From Candidatus Bathyarchaeota archaeon (lineage in GTDB: Archaea; Thermoproteota; Bathyarchaeia; 40CM-2-53-6; RBG-13-38-9), in the NCBI GenBank assembly GCA_026394315.1, contig JAPKYM010000121.1, positions 1 through 8,731 on the forward strand: a DNA stretch of 8,731 nucleotides, written 5' to 3'. The first letter of the stretch is position 1; the number at the start of each line of letters is the position of its first letter. The notes under the pieces are model-generated. The model had not been told where the DNA came from. It saw nothing but the letters and a program-made list of their open reading frames with translations, and searched no databases. A program made the position numbers and the translations under genes. Below, piece after piece: positions 1 through 7,164 of this stretch.

Positions 1-1112
1 AGCTGGCCAGGAGAATCCGGAAGACGGCTGAGCTCTTGGTTGCTGGGGGTCCTTTGCCTACTGTTGAGCCGTCGAGATTCCTGGACGACTTTGACGTTGT
101 GGTCGTTGGCGAGGCTGAGAAAACTATGCTAGACCTTGCCAGGCGCTTTCTTGTAAATCAGGACTTCAAGGATGTACCAGGGATCGTCTTCAAGGACGGC
201 TCGGGTATACATCAGACAGCGGTGAGGAAACGTATAGAGGATCTTGATTCAATCCCCTTCCCCGCGCGAGATCTCTTTGAGAACGACTCTTACAAGAAGT
301 ACTACAGAACGCGTTTTGGCTACACTATGGCCTCTATGATCTCTTCTAGAGGGTGCCCGTTTGAGTGTGATTTCTGCAGTCGGCCCGTATTTGGGGAGAG
401 CCTCTGGTCAAGGTCGCCTGTGAATATTGTGGACGAGATGAAATCGATAGTGGATCTTGGGTATGATACGGTATGGTTTGCTGATGATTGCTTTACGATA
501 TCCAAAGACCACGTCATGAAGATATGTGATGAGCTAATCCATCGAAGGGTCAAAGTTGGTTGGCAGTGCCTCTCCAGAGTTGATGCACTTAACTTGGAGA
601 TGGCTAAGAGGATGAAGGAAGCTGGATGCCAAAGAATATACTTCGGAATAGAGTCCGGGGACGAGCGGACTCTGAAGACTATGCGTAAGAACATCGATCT
701 GACTTCTGCCAGAACGGCTGTGGAGAATGCTAATTCTGCAGGGATCCAGACAGGGGCTTTCTTCATACTTGGTTATCCAGGAGAAGATGACGAGGCGATT
801 CTGAACACCGTCAGGTTCGCAACCAATCTTCCTTTGGATTATCTTTCATTCACATTTCCATATCCTATACCGGGAACAGGCTTGCATAGCAGAGTCAAGA
901 ATGTTATGAGGGATCATGATATTCAAAGAATAAGACTGATCAATCATAGTCTGACTTATGATTCTGAATTTTCAGAATTGAAACTCAAGTTCGCAATAGT
1001 TAAGGCCACAATACAGCATGAGATTAGAAAATATCTTGGTGAAAAATGGTATAGACTCTTGGGACGCCCGTTTGAGAGAATAACTGATTCAGTATTCAAG
1101 AAGATGAGCTGA
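1..1112 (+). CDS. B12-binding domain radical SAM protein, 5'-truncated by the window
   Basis: The reading frame is open from position 3 to the TGA at 1110-1112, so the true start lies before the window; the TTG at 36 is an internal Leu codon, not a convincing start. Numbering residues from that codon, 1-30 (VAGGPLPTVEPS, then DFDVVVVGEAE) are the end of a cobalamin-binding Rossmann domain, which typically carries AGGPHPT and VVGEGE there. The radical SAM core follows, with the [4Fe-4S] cysteines C107-x3-C111-x2-C114 in SSRGCPFECDFC, then VWFADDCFT (about 146-154), FGIESGDE (about 202-209), FFILGYPGE (about 241-249) and PYPIPGTG (about 276-283). It should cleave SAM reductively to a 5'-deoxyadenosyl radical and may methylate or rearrange its substrate. 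Relatives act on lipids, hopanoids, bacteriochlorophylls, antibiotics and GDGT rings; the substrate here cannot be told. It ends 19 bases before the GT-C gene, suggesting co-transcription. Class assignment is firm, function unknown. Confidence 0.93.
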   Translation, partial: LARRIRKTAELLVAGGPLPTVEPSRFLDDFDVVVVGEAEKTMLDLARRFLVNQDFKDVPGIVFKDGSGIHQTAVRKRIEDLDSIPFPARDLFENDSYKKYYRTRFGYTMASMISSRGCPFECDFCSRPVFGESLWSRSPVNIVDEMKSIVDLGYDTVWFADDCFTISKDHVMKICDELIHRRVKVGWQCLSRVDALNLEMAKRMKEAGCQRIYFGIESGDERTLKTMRKNIDLTSARTAVENANSAGIQTGAFFILGYPGEDDEAILNTVRFATNLPLDYLSFTFPYPIPGTGLHSRVKNVMRDHDIQRIRLINHSLTYDSEFSELKLKFAIVKATIQHEIRKYLGEKWYRLLGRPFERITDSVFKKMS

Positions 1113-1131
1113 GAAGGATCACGCTGGCCTT

Positions 1132-2397
1132 ATGACAATTGACCACAGAATAATCAAGTACAGGATCTTACCTGTTGCAGTAAGTGTGATCATTCAGACC
1201 ATTATTGGGTTATTTCTTGGCCATCTCTATGATATGGAGATATTTTTCACAGCTGGTCACGCAGTATCCCACGGAATCCAGCCTTACGGACTCTTTGCTG
1301 CTAGGACGATATTTGATAATCCCGCCTTCTCTGAGGAGCTTCCGGGGATTGGTTATCCTCCTCCCTGGGCGATGTATCTAGGATTAATCTACAAAACGGT
1401 ATATGAAACAACCCGAAGCATATTCATCTACAATTTAGCCATCAAAATCCCGAGCATAATTGCCAATATCGCATTAGCATTTGTTGTTGAGAAAATAGCA
1501 ATTCAGGAAGGATTGGCTAGGAAGGACTCTGATAAGGCGTTTTATTTTTTTCTATTCAATCCTTTCATGATTTATATTTCTGCGGCTTGGGGCCAGTTCG
1601 ACTCCGTTGTGATCCTCGTAACAGTGCTTGCGCTAAATGATCTTCACTACGGCAGAATTATGAGATCATCTTTTCTCACGGCTCTGTCGGTGTCGCTGAA
1701 GATTCTTCCGCTGATATTGGCTCCGATGGTTCTGTTCTTCTTATGGAAAAATTATGACCTGAAGATGTGCCTTAGGTTTGCAGTTTCTTCTTTTGTTGTT
1801 TTTATGTTTTTGTCTTATATACCGTTTGTTCTGCTTGGCTGGGATCTTGGGATTATCCTAAGCAATCTGGGTTTTCATTTCAGTAGGGCAGGATGTTTCA
1901 CTCTCTTCAACATAATTGATCTGTTATATGATGGCACCAGTCTTCCTCAGGGTCTTGAATTTCTGGGCTATTTATGGATCCCAAGTTTGATTTTGACTTA
2001 TTCGAGGCTTTCCAGGACCAGCTTGACTGGCAGGATGGGTCTTTTCAGATGGGCTTCAGCGCTGTTCTTTGTTCTTATGCTGACCCGAAGCTGGGTCTCG
2101 GAACAGAACATCGTATTTTTGATTCCGCTGGTTGTGTTAGAGTCTGTTGTGAATTCAGGGAAGTGGTTCACAGTAAATCTGGTCTGGGTAATCACTTCTC
2201 TGTTCTCGGTCATTAACACAAGTCCGTTTCAGATGTTCTTTCTCTTATCCCCGGTGCCTATTGAGATGGTGAGACAGTTTGATCTGGTGTATCGGATTCC
2301 GAGGCTCACTCTGAAGTTCCTTGTTGTGATCCCTTGGGAGATCCTCGGGTTACGGTATGTTTGGAAGACAACTTCGATTACTAGCGGATCTAGTTAG
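1132..2397 (+). CDS. GT-C fold membrane glycosyltransferase (GT87/PIG-M-like)
   Basis: This 421-residue protein has about ten hydrophobic segments (for example 11-31, 137-170, 180-206, 213-236, 305-342, 347-375). The layout is that of GT-C enzymes, which transfer sugars from polyprenyl-phosphate donors on the outer face of the membrane. Visible marks are an acidic pair after the first membrane segment (D35-M-E37 in HLYDMEIFF, the place of the catalytic Asp in GT-C proteins), GIQPYG (48-53), GYPPPW (74-79), FNPF then AAWGQFDS (151-158), the segment SLKILPLILAP (188-198) and RSWVSEQN (319-326). WGQFDS and LK-x2-P are typical of the GT87/mannosyltransferase-like group in archaea and bacteria. 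The ATG at 1132 is 19 bases after the radical SAM stop; no strong ribosome binding site is seen, which fits translation within an operon. Donor sugar and acceptor are unknown; protein or lipid glycosylation for the cell surface is inferred. Confidence 0.82.
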   Translation: MTIDHRIIKYRILPVAVSVIIQTIIGLFLGHLYDMEIFFTAGHAVSHGIQPYGLFAARTIFDNPAFSEELPGIGYPPPWAMYLGLIYKTVYETTRSIFIYNLAIKIPSIIANIALAFVVEKIAIQEGLARKDSDKAFYFFLFNPFMIYISAAWGQFDSVVILVTVLALNDLHYGRIMRSSFLTALSVSLKILPLILAPMVLFFLWKNYDLKMCLRFAVSSFVVFMFLSYIPFVLLGWDLGIILSNLGFHFSRAGCFTLFNIIDLLYDGTSLPQGLEFLGYLWIPSLILTYSRLSRTSLTGRMGLFRWASALFFVLMLTRSWVSEQNIVFLIPLVVLESVVNSGKWFTVNLVWVITSLFSVINTSPFQMFFLLSPVPIEMVRQFDLVYRIPRLTLKFLVVIPWEILGLRYVWKTTSITSGSS

Positions 2398-2420
2398 GAG
2401 AGGCCACGTTAAGCTTAGAT

Positions 2421-2431
2421 AACTATACTGC
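2421..2431 (+). promoter_or_regulatory. Possible archaeal TATA element for korA
   Basis: The sequence AACTATAC is centred roughly 29 bases before the korA ATG, the distance expected of a TATA box driving a leaderless or very short-leader archaeal transcript. It lies in the 56-base gap after the glycosyltransferase gene, and no good ribosome binding site precedes korA (only GTGGA at 2443-2447). The match is short and non-ideal, so this is a weak call. Confidence 0.25.
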
Positions 2432-2453
2432 CAACTCCTATTGTGGATTTCTA

Positions 2454-4175
2454 ATGGAAGTTGACTTGACGTTTAAGATTGGAGGGGAGGCTGGCCAGGG
2501 TCTCCAGACTGTCGGTTACATTCTGGCAAAAAGTCTTGCCAAGGGCGGGCTGTACGTTTTTGCGAATCAAGATAATGAGTCCCGGATAAGAGGCGGACAC
2601 AACTTCTTTCAGGTTAGGGCAAGTGACAGACCTGTTCAAGCTCTTTCTGAGAAGGTCCACATCATAATTGCTCTGGATAAGCGTACGATTTCTGAACATC
2701 AGAATGAACTTGCAGAAGATGGAATAACCATCTTTGATGGTGAGAAGATCAAAACGGAAGTCCCAGACAATCTATTGAGCGTTCCCTTTGAGAGGCTGTC
2801 GAAGGAGAAGGCTGGTGTGGCAACCATGGTTAACTCTGTTGCTGCTGGAGCAGCGCTTAGCTTACTGGACTTTGATTTTGACCTGTTGGCAACGGTTCTT
2901 AATGGTGAGTTCAAGGAGAAAGGCACTGAGGTTGCTGAGAAGAACATTCAAGCTGCAAGCGCGGGCTACGACTACGTAAAAGGCAACTCAGAAGGACGGT
3001 TCAAGTATAAGGTTAAGCCAGTCAATTACTCAAACCAGAGGATCCTGCTCAACGGGAATGAGGCAATCGCTTCTGGTGCATTGATCTCTGGCTGCAAGTT
3101 CATGTCCGGGTACCCGATGAGCCCTTCAACACCTATCCAGCAGTCCTTCGCTTCTCAAATGTGTGAGTATGATTTGGTCTTTGAGCAGGGTGAGGACGAG
3201 ATATCCGTCATCAACATGGCCTTGGGCGCCTCTTTTGCTGGGGTGAGATCGATGGTTGCTACCTCAGGTGGCGGCTTTTCACTTATGGTTGAGAGTCTAA
3301 GCCTTGCTGGTATGACTGAGACCCCAATTGTGGTCGTTATTGCTCAGAGGCCGGGTCCAGCTACAGGATTTCCAACACGGACAGAGCAGGCTGAGTTAGA
3401 GTTCGCTATTCATGCAGGGCATGGGGAATTTCCACGCGCGGTCTTTGCTCCCGGAAACCCTGAGCAAGCCTTCTATCTTACGTCTAAAGCCCTCAATCTT
3501 GCCGATAGATACCAGATTCCTGTAATCATTCTCACTGATCAGTATCTTGCAGACTCGTATTTTACCATGGAGAGATTCAACACATCATCTATAGTGGTGG
3601 ACCGAGGGGTGTTCTTCAGAGAGTCTGATCGAGTGAAGCTGAGCGAATACAAGAGGCATATGATAACGGATTCAGGGGTCTCTCCGAGGCTTTTGCCTGG
3701 ATGGGGTTGGGGCTTAGCGGTGACTGACAGTGATGAGCATACTGAGGACGGCCACATTACTGAGCTTGCTGAAGCAAGAATAAAGAATGTACAAAAGCGA
3801 TTGCGCAAGTTCGAGCTGCTGAGACAGGAGATTTCGCCTCCGTACAGTTATGGCCCGGCAGATGCTGAGACCGTTATGGTTGGCTGGGGTTCAACTTATG
3901 GTGCACTCAAAGAAGCCGCTGAGATCCTGAACAGTCAGGGCATCAAAGTGAGGATGCTTCATCTGAGCGAGATATGGCCCTTCCCAGCCCAAGCCGTAAG
4001 CAGCGAGCTTGAGAAACCAGAATCCCTGATATCAGTTGAAAGTAATGCCACAGGACAGATGGCCCATCTGATAAGGGCTGAGACAGGAATCGAAATCAAA
4101 TCCAAAATCCTAAGGTATGACGGTCGACCGATCTCGCCTCAGTATATCCTCAGGGAATTTGCCAAAATTGGGTGA
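2454..4175 (+). CDS. korA: 2-oxoacid:ferredoxin oxidoreductase, fused gamma-alpha subunit
   Basis: With KorB this enzyme would convert a 2-oxoacid, CoA and oxidised ferredoxin to acyl-CoA, CO2 and reduced ferredoxin in the cytoplasm. Residues 1 to about 178 are the gamma domain (GGEAGQGLQTVG at 10-21, ESRIRGGHNFFQVR at 42-55). Residues about 195-375 are the alpha pyrimidine-binding domain: NGNEAIASGA (200-209), GYPMSPSTPI (219-228), EQGEDE (245-250), ATSGGG (269-274) and GPATGFPTRTEQ (301-312). SDEHTEDGH (426-434) and the C-terminal domain (about 465-573, with LSEIWPFP at 504-511) complete a full-length 573-residue subunit. The gamma-alpha fusion is usual for two-subunit archaeal and many bacterial enzymes. 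The usual YPITP motif, whose Thr contacts substrate in the Sulfolobus enzyme, reads YPMSP here. No delta (ferredoxin) or separate gamma gene is nearby, as expected for the fused form. Whether the substrate is 2-oxoglutarate, pyruvate or a broad range cannot be decided, so the symbol is by family resemblance. Confidence 0.94.
   Translation: MEVDLTFKIGGEAGQGLQTVGYILAKSLAKGGLYVFANQDNESRIRGGHNFFQVRASDRPVQALSEKVHIIIALDKRTISEHQNELAEDGITIFDGEKIKTEVPDNLLSVPFERLSKEKAGVATMVNSVAAGAALSLLDFDFDLLATVLNGEFKEKGTEVAEKNIQAASAGYDYVKGNSEGRFKYKVKPVNYSNQRILLNGNEAIASGALISGCKFMSGYPMSPSTPIQQSFASQMCEYDLVFEQGEDEISVINMALGASFAGVRSMVATSGGGFSLMVESLSLAGMTETPIVVVIAQRPGPATGFPTRTEQAELEFAIHAGHGEFPRAVFAPGNPEQAFYLTSKALNLADRYQIPVIILTDQYLADSYFTMERFNTSSIVVDRGVFFRESDRVKLSEYKRHMITDSGVSPRLLPGWGWGLAVTDSDEHTEDGHITELAEARIKNVQKRLRKFELLRQEISPPYSYGPADAETVMVGWGSTYGALKEAAEILNSQGIKVRMLHLSEIWPFPAQAVSSELEKPESLISVESNATGQMAHLIRAETGIEIKSKILRYDGRPISPQYILREFAKIG
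4171..4175 (+). promoter_or_regulatory. Ribosome binding site GGTGA deciding the korB start
   Basis: GGTGA matches the complement of the conserved 16S 3' end and lies five bases before the ATG at 4181. It overlaps the korA stop (TGA 4173-4175) and the alternative GTG codon at 4172. This favours ATG 4181 as the korB start and implies coupled translation of the two subunits. Confidence 0.55.
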
Positions 4176-4180
4176 AGTTT

Positions 4181-5035
4181 ATGGTTTCGCTGAAGGATTA
4201 TGAAGGCGGGGAAACCGCGTGGTGTCCTGGATGCGGCAATTTTGGGATACTGCAAGCTGTTAAGAAGGCTCTTGTCAAGTTGGAGCTTGAACCCTACCAA
4301 GTCCTGCTGGTCTCAGGTATAGGGCAGGCGGCTAAGCTCCCACACTACTTGAAGTGCAACCTCTTTAATGGCCTTCATGGAAGGACTTTGCCGGTTGCTA
4401 CTGGCGCGAAGATAGCGAATCCACGATTGACGGTGATTGCTGATGGTGGCGATGGTGATGGTTACGGTGAGGGTGGAAACCACCTAATACATGCCATTCG
4501 GAGGAACGTGGATATCACGTATCTCGTGCATGATAACCAGATCTATGGTTTGACTAAAGGGCAGGCTTCTCCTACAAGTGAGGAAGGTTTCGTCACCAAG
4601 ATCACACCCTTGGGAATGTTCTCGAGGCAGTTGAATCCGATGGCCCTGGCGATCTCGCTTGGGGCTTCTTTCGTCGGTCGGGGCTTCTCAGGTGATATTG
4701 AGCATCTGAGTGACTTAATTGTTCAGGCGGTTGAGAACAGGGGCTTCAGTCTGGTTGATATTTTACAGCCATGTGTGACATTTAACAGGGTGAATACTTT
4801 TCAGTGGTACCGGAGCCGAGTCTACAAACTTGACAGCTCACACGAGCCCAAAGACTGGCTTGCGGCTTCTCAGAAGGCTCATGAGTGGGGAGACAAGATC
4901 CCAATAGGAGTAATCTACAGGGAAGCCAGGCCTACCTACGAGGACCATAATCCTAGGATTGTTCAGAAACCTCTGGTCGATCAACAGCATGATCCAACAA
5001 GTTTTGAGAAGATACTTGATGAGTTCAAAGTGTGA
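4181..5035 (+). CDS. korB: 2-oxoacid:ferredoxin oxidoreductase, beta subunit
   Basis: This subunit binds thiamine diphosphate and one [4Fe-4S] cluster and passes electrons to ferredoxin. I chose ATG 4181 because GGTGA sits five bases upstream and because the resulting MVSLKDYEG resembles the family N-terminus; GTG 4172 would add three residues and overlap korA by four bases (GTGA). Numbered from ATG 4181, WCPGCGNFG (14-22) supplies C15 and C18, GGDGDG (89-94) with the DNQIYGLTKGQ segment (118-128) forms the thiamine diphosphate/Mg site, and QPC (196-198) gives C198. The family usually has GIGCS for another cluster cysteine; here it is GIGQAAKLPHY, with a Cys ten residues beyond the substituted position (C59 in YLKCN). 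I recall the GIGQAAK form from related anaerobe proteins, so this looks like a subfamily rather than a broken gene. Length (284 residues) is normal. It shares an operon with korA. Confidence 0.95.
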   Translation: MVSLKDYEGGETAWCPGCGNFGILQAVKKALVKLELEPYQVLLVSGIGQAAKLPHYLKCNLFNGLHGRTLPVATGAKIANPRLTVIADGGDGDGYGEGGNHLIHAIRRNVDITYLVHDNQIYGLTKGQASPTSEEGFVTKITPLGMFSRQLNPMALAISLGASFVGRGFSGDIEHLSDLIVQAVENRGFSLVDILQPCVTFNRVNTFQWYRSRVYKLDSSHEPKDWLAASQKAHEWGDKIPIGVIYREARPTYEDHNPRIVQKPLVDQQHDPTSFEKILDEFKV

Positions 5036-5109
5036 AGTCAATCTTGGATTCTCACAGAGCTCTTCAAGGCCCTCGATGCTAAGAGTGGACCCGACTGTGC
5101 GTGACTATT
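5036..5109. other. Convergent intergenic junction, no clear terminator
   Basis: The korB stop and the stop of the minus-strand mannosyltransferase face each other across 74 bases. The stretch has no T-rich run on either strand of the kind that ends archaeal transcripts, and no strong GC hairpin. The only symmetry noticed is the 8-base palindrome AGAGCTCT at 5056-5063. No small gene or RNA was recognised here. Confidence 0.6.
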
Positions 5110-6288
5110 CTAACCTATGAATGTGTTGGCTGTAATGAAAGTGTACCAGAATTTTAGGTCAATTGCTGCGAACAGGGTCAACAAGATGATCAGGGGTACC
5201 AGGCTACGAAATCGAGGAATAAGCCACACTGGATAAATGAAGGAAAGGAAACGTGGAAGAGACTGGATAGTTCCGAATGCTAGCAGTAGCATAAGCATGA
5301 TTATTGAGTATGCGCCTAGCCTCCAGTCCAAATGAAATGCAGATATTGTCAAGACTGTGATGAGAACGACAAATCCCACGGTGGCCAACGCATCGCCGCT
5401 AATGGCCTGGGTTACTGGTAGTAGTGCGAATCTTATCCAGCTAAAGCTTAATCCGTAGACGGCCCAGGGGCTCTGCGCTGTTGGGGGGGCAATCCAGTAG
5501 CCCGTACTCAGGAAGCGATAGAATGACCAGGCCCCGAGCGCGGCGAATGGTAAAGTGATGTAAAGTATCTTCTTGTGGTCTCTTTTAACGATAAGGTCAG
5601 CGAAGATCGGGACAAGGGCGACTATGCCATAGATCTTGGTTAGTGATGCGACAGTGCAAGCTAGGCTCGATGACAAGTGGTTGCCTCGAGTGTAGAGAAG
5701 CCATGAAGCTAGTGTGAAGAAAATGAAAAGTGATTCAGTGTACGCGACTGTTGTAAAGAGAAAGACGTATGGGAAGAATCCAAAGACCAACGTGCAGCAG
5801 AGTGACTCCCTTCTTGGATAGTAGTCCTCTGCTATGAGCTGGAAGATTGGAAGCGAGAGTGTTCCGAAAAGTAGCGAAATGGATGATGCAGCGAGCCACT
5901 GGTCCCTCAAGACAAAGGCTAACGCTTTGATCAGAATTGGGTAGGCTGGAAGGAACGCGTAAAGCGGTTCGAAATACCCGTTCTTTGCTATCGCAACATA
6001 AAACTGCGTATCCCATCCAGAGAACAAGTAGAGCCAACTGTCATAGGGAGGTATCTGACCGAGGTACCCTTTTAGGTGGTACGCTGTGTACCAAGGGAAG
6101 ACTGTGCTTTGCAGGTCTGAAACGAAGGCCCGGAAGATCGTTAAGCCAGCTATGACTCTGAAGATGCTGAGTACCAGTACTGGCATAATATAACGGGCCT
6201 TTCCGTCAACAAGTCCAGCAAGTATCAAGCTTGAAACACGACACAGTTCTCTTTCGCCTTGACAGAAAGTAGTCTCTGATCTGACCAT
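5110..6288 (-). CDS. PIG-V-like GT-C mannosyltransferase
   Basis: This 392-residue polytopic membrane protein has about ten hydrophobic segments. It matches the pattern of the PIG-V/Gpi18 family, the prokaryotic relatives of the second mannosyltransferase of GPI anchor synthesis, which use polyprenyl-phosphate sugars. Key marks are SGWDTQFYVAIAKNGY (90-105; the W-D pair carries the presumed catalytic Asp), FLPAYP (112-117), FFPYVFLFTTVAYTESLF (171-188), LASWLLYTRG (193-202), ASLTKIYGIV (214-223, the family's A-x-LTR-x-x-G element) and LPRFLSFIYPVW (344-355). The ATG at 6288 is the first start after the upstream gap; the first hydrophobic segment begins only at about residue 34, so a later start is possible. 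It lies 54 bases downstream of the methyltransferase on the same strand with no TATA-like box in between, so co-transcription is likely. Substrate and linkage are unknown; a surface lipid, glycan or glycoprotein role is inferred. Confidence 0.85.
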   Translation of the reverse strand: MVRSETTFCQGERELCRVSSLILAGLVDGKARYIMPVLVLSIFRVIAGLTIFRAFVSDLQSTVFPWYTAYHLKGYLGQIPPYDSWLYLFSGWDTQFYVAIAKNGYFEPLYAFLPAYPILIKALAFVLRDQWLAASSISLLFGTLSLPIFQLIAEDYYPRRESLCCTLVFGFFPYVFLFTTVAYTESLFIFFTLASWLLYTRGNHLSSSLACTVASLTKIYGIVALVPIFADLIVKRDHKKILYITLPFAALGAWSFYRFLSTGYWIAPPTAQSPWAVYGLSFSWIRFALLPVTQAISGDALATVGFVVLITVLTISAFHLDWRLGAYSIIMLMLLLAFGTIQSLPRFLSFIYPVWLIPRFRSLVPLIILLTLFAAIDLKFWYTFITANTFIG

Positions 6289-6342
6289 ATTTATGGGCTT
6301 TCTTGAATCATTCCTTTTCTCAGCAGGACCACAGGGGCTTGC

Positions 6343-7164
6343 TTAGCTGTTCGTTTTCACGGCGACCAAAACATATTGGGGAGCAAGAAAAGCCAACAGG
6401 CGAGAGCATTTTGACAACTCTACAGCTTTCACGGCCTCGATAACTCGCATACGGTTAAGCAGGCGTGAGAAAGGAAACCAAGGCCTGTGCGTGCCCAGGA
6501 AGAGGCCGAGGATGAATACTGCGTGTTCCTCCAGAACTTGAAATCCGTATCTGTTAAGTTGCTGTCGGATGCTGACTGGTGAGAGGGTCCACTCAGGGTA
6601 GTATCTTCGAGTGAAGAGCTGGTGGAACACTTCACAGAAGATGTTGAGTTTGCAGTCGAAGGAGATTAGGAGTACACCGTTCTCTTTTAGAAGAGAGGCT
6701 TCGTTAGAGATCCATCTTTCTCTAAGTCTCTTAGGGATGTGATCTACGGTCGAGATGTCTATTATTAGATCGAATCTTTTGCAGAAAGGCGGGGCGAGAA
6801 GCGTTGATCGCACGATCTCGATGTCATCGCCTAATTCGCGTCTTGCGTAACCGCAGACGTTGCCAGAAATGTCGACGCCAACGATCTCTGATTTGCCAGA
6901 GGCACCTCTGACGAGGGAGAGTATGTTCCGGCCATTTTCTACACCTTCATTCCAGAGATCCGTCTTCAAGATCCAAGGTTCATGAGGAAGTCGTGATTTG
7001 ACTATCCTCCTTATGAGTTCTCCATACACCTCGCGGAAGGCGGTGTCTTTAATCGAGGGCTTTTCTCTTCTGTAGTGGCGTGCCAACAGACGGAATCGTG
7101 AGGAGATGCGGTCCCAACTTAGTAGTGTCTCTACCTCGGAATTTGAAAGCAAGAATCCATCCAC
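6343..7164 (-). CDS. Class I SAM-dependent methyltransferase, divergent
   Basis: This is a 273-residue soluble protein beginning at GTG 7164; an in-frame TAG (7180-7182) lies seven codons upstream and no earlier start is available. The Rossmann methyltransferase pattern is present: a strand and loop at ILKTDLWNEGVENG (65-78), an acidic residue closing the second strand (D98 in VGVDIS, the likely ribose-binding site), motif II/III FDLIIDISTVDHIP (131-144) and the following strand NGVLLISFD (162-170). The usual glycine-rich GxGxG of motif I is replaced by KTDLWNEG, a form seen in some methyltransferase subfamilies. Residues 180-235, rich in aromatics (RRYYPEW, THRPWFPF), may form a substrate cap, and 200-214 (QQLNRYGFQVLEEH) resembles the late strand of the fold. 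The substrate is not recognisable. It sits upstream of the mannosyltransferase on the same strand, so methylation of a sugar, lipid or glycan precursor is plausible but only inferred. Confidence 0.8.
   Translation of the reverse strand: MDGFLLSNSEVETLLSWDRISSRFRLLARHYRREKPSIKDTAFREVYGELIRRIVKSRLPHEPWILKTDLWNEGVENGRNILSLVRGASGKSEIVGVDISGNVCGYARRELGDDIEIVRSTLLAPPFCKRFDLIIDISTVDHIPKRLRERWISNEASLLKENGVLLISFDCKLNIFCEVFHQLFTRRYYPEWTLSPVSIRQQLNRYGFQVLEEHAVFILGLFLGTHRPWFPFSRLLNRMRVIEAVKAVELSKCSRLLAFLAPQYVLVAVKTNS

Noticed and set aside
36..38. TTG as the start codon of the radical SAM gene
   Set aside because: The frame continues upstream to the window edge, and the residues around it match the interior of a cobalamin-binding domain.
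320..766. A 148-codon minus-strand open frame within the radical SAM gene
   Set aside because: It lies fully antisense to a strongly conserved radical SAM core, has no recognisable domain and no start signal; it is a shadow of the codon bias.
5056..5063. Palindrome AGAGCTCT in the convergent gap, considered as a regulator site or terminator
   Set aside because: An 8-base palindrome is expected by chance, and there is no flanking symmetry or T tract.
5735..6037. A 100-codon minus-strand open frame in another frame of the mannosyltransferase gene
   Set aside because: It overlaps the PIG-V-like motifs on the same strand and its product resembles no family.
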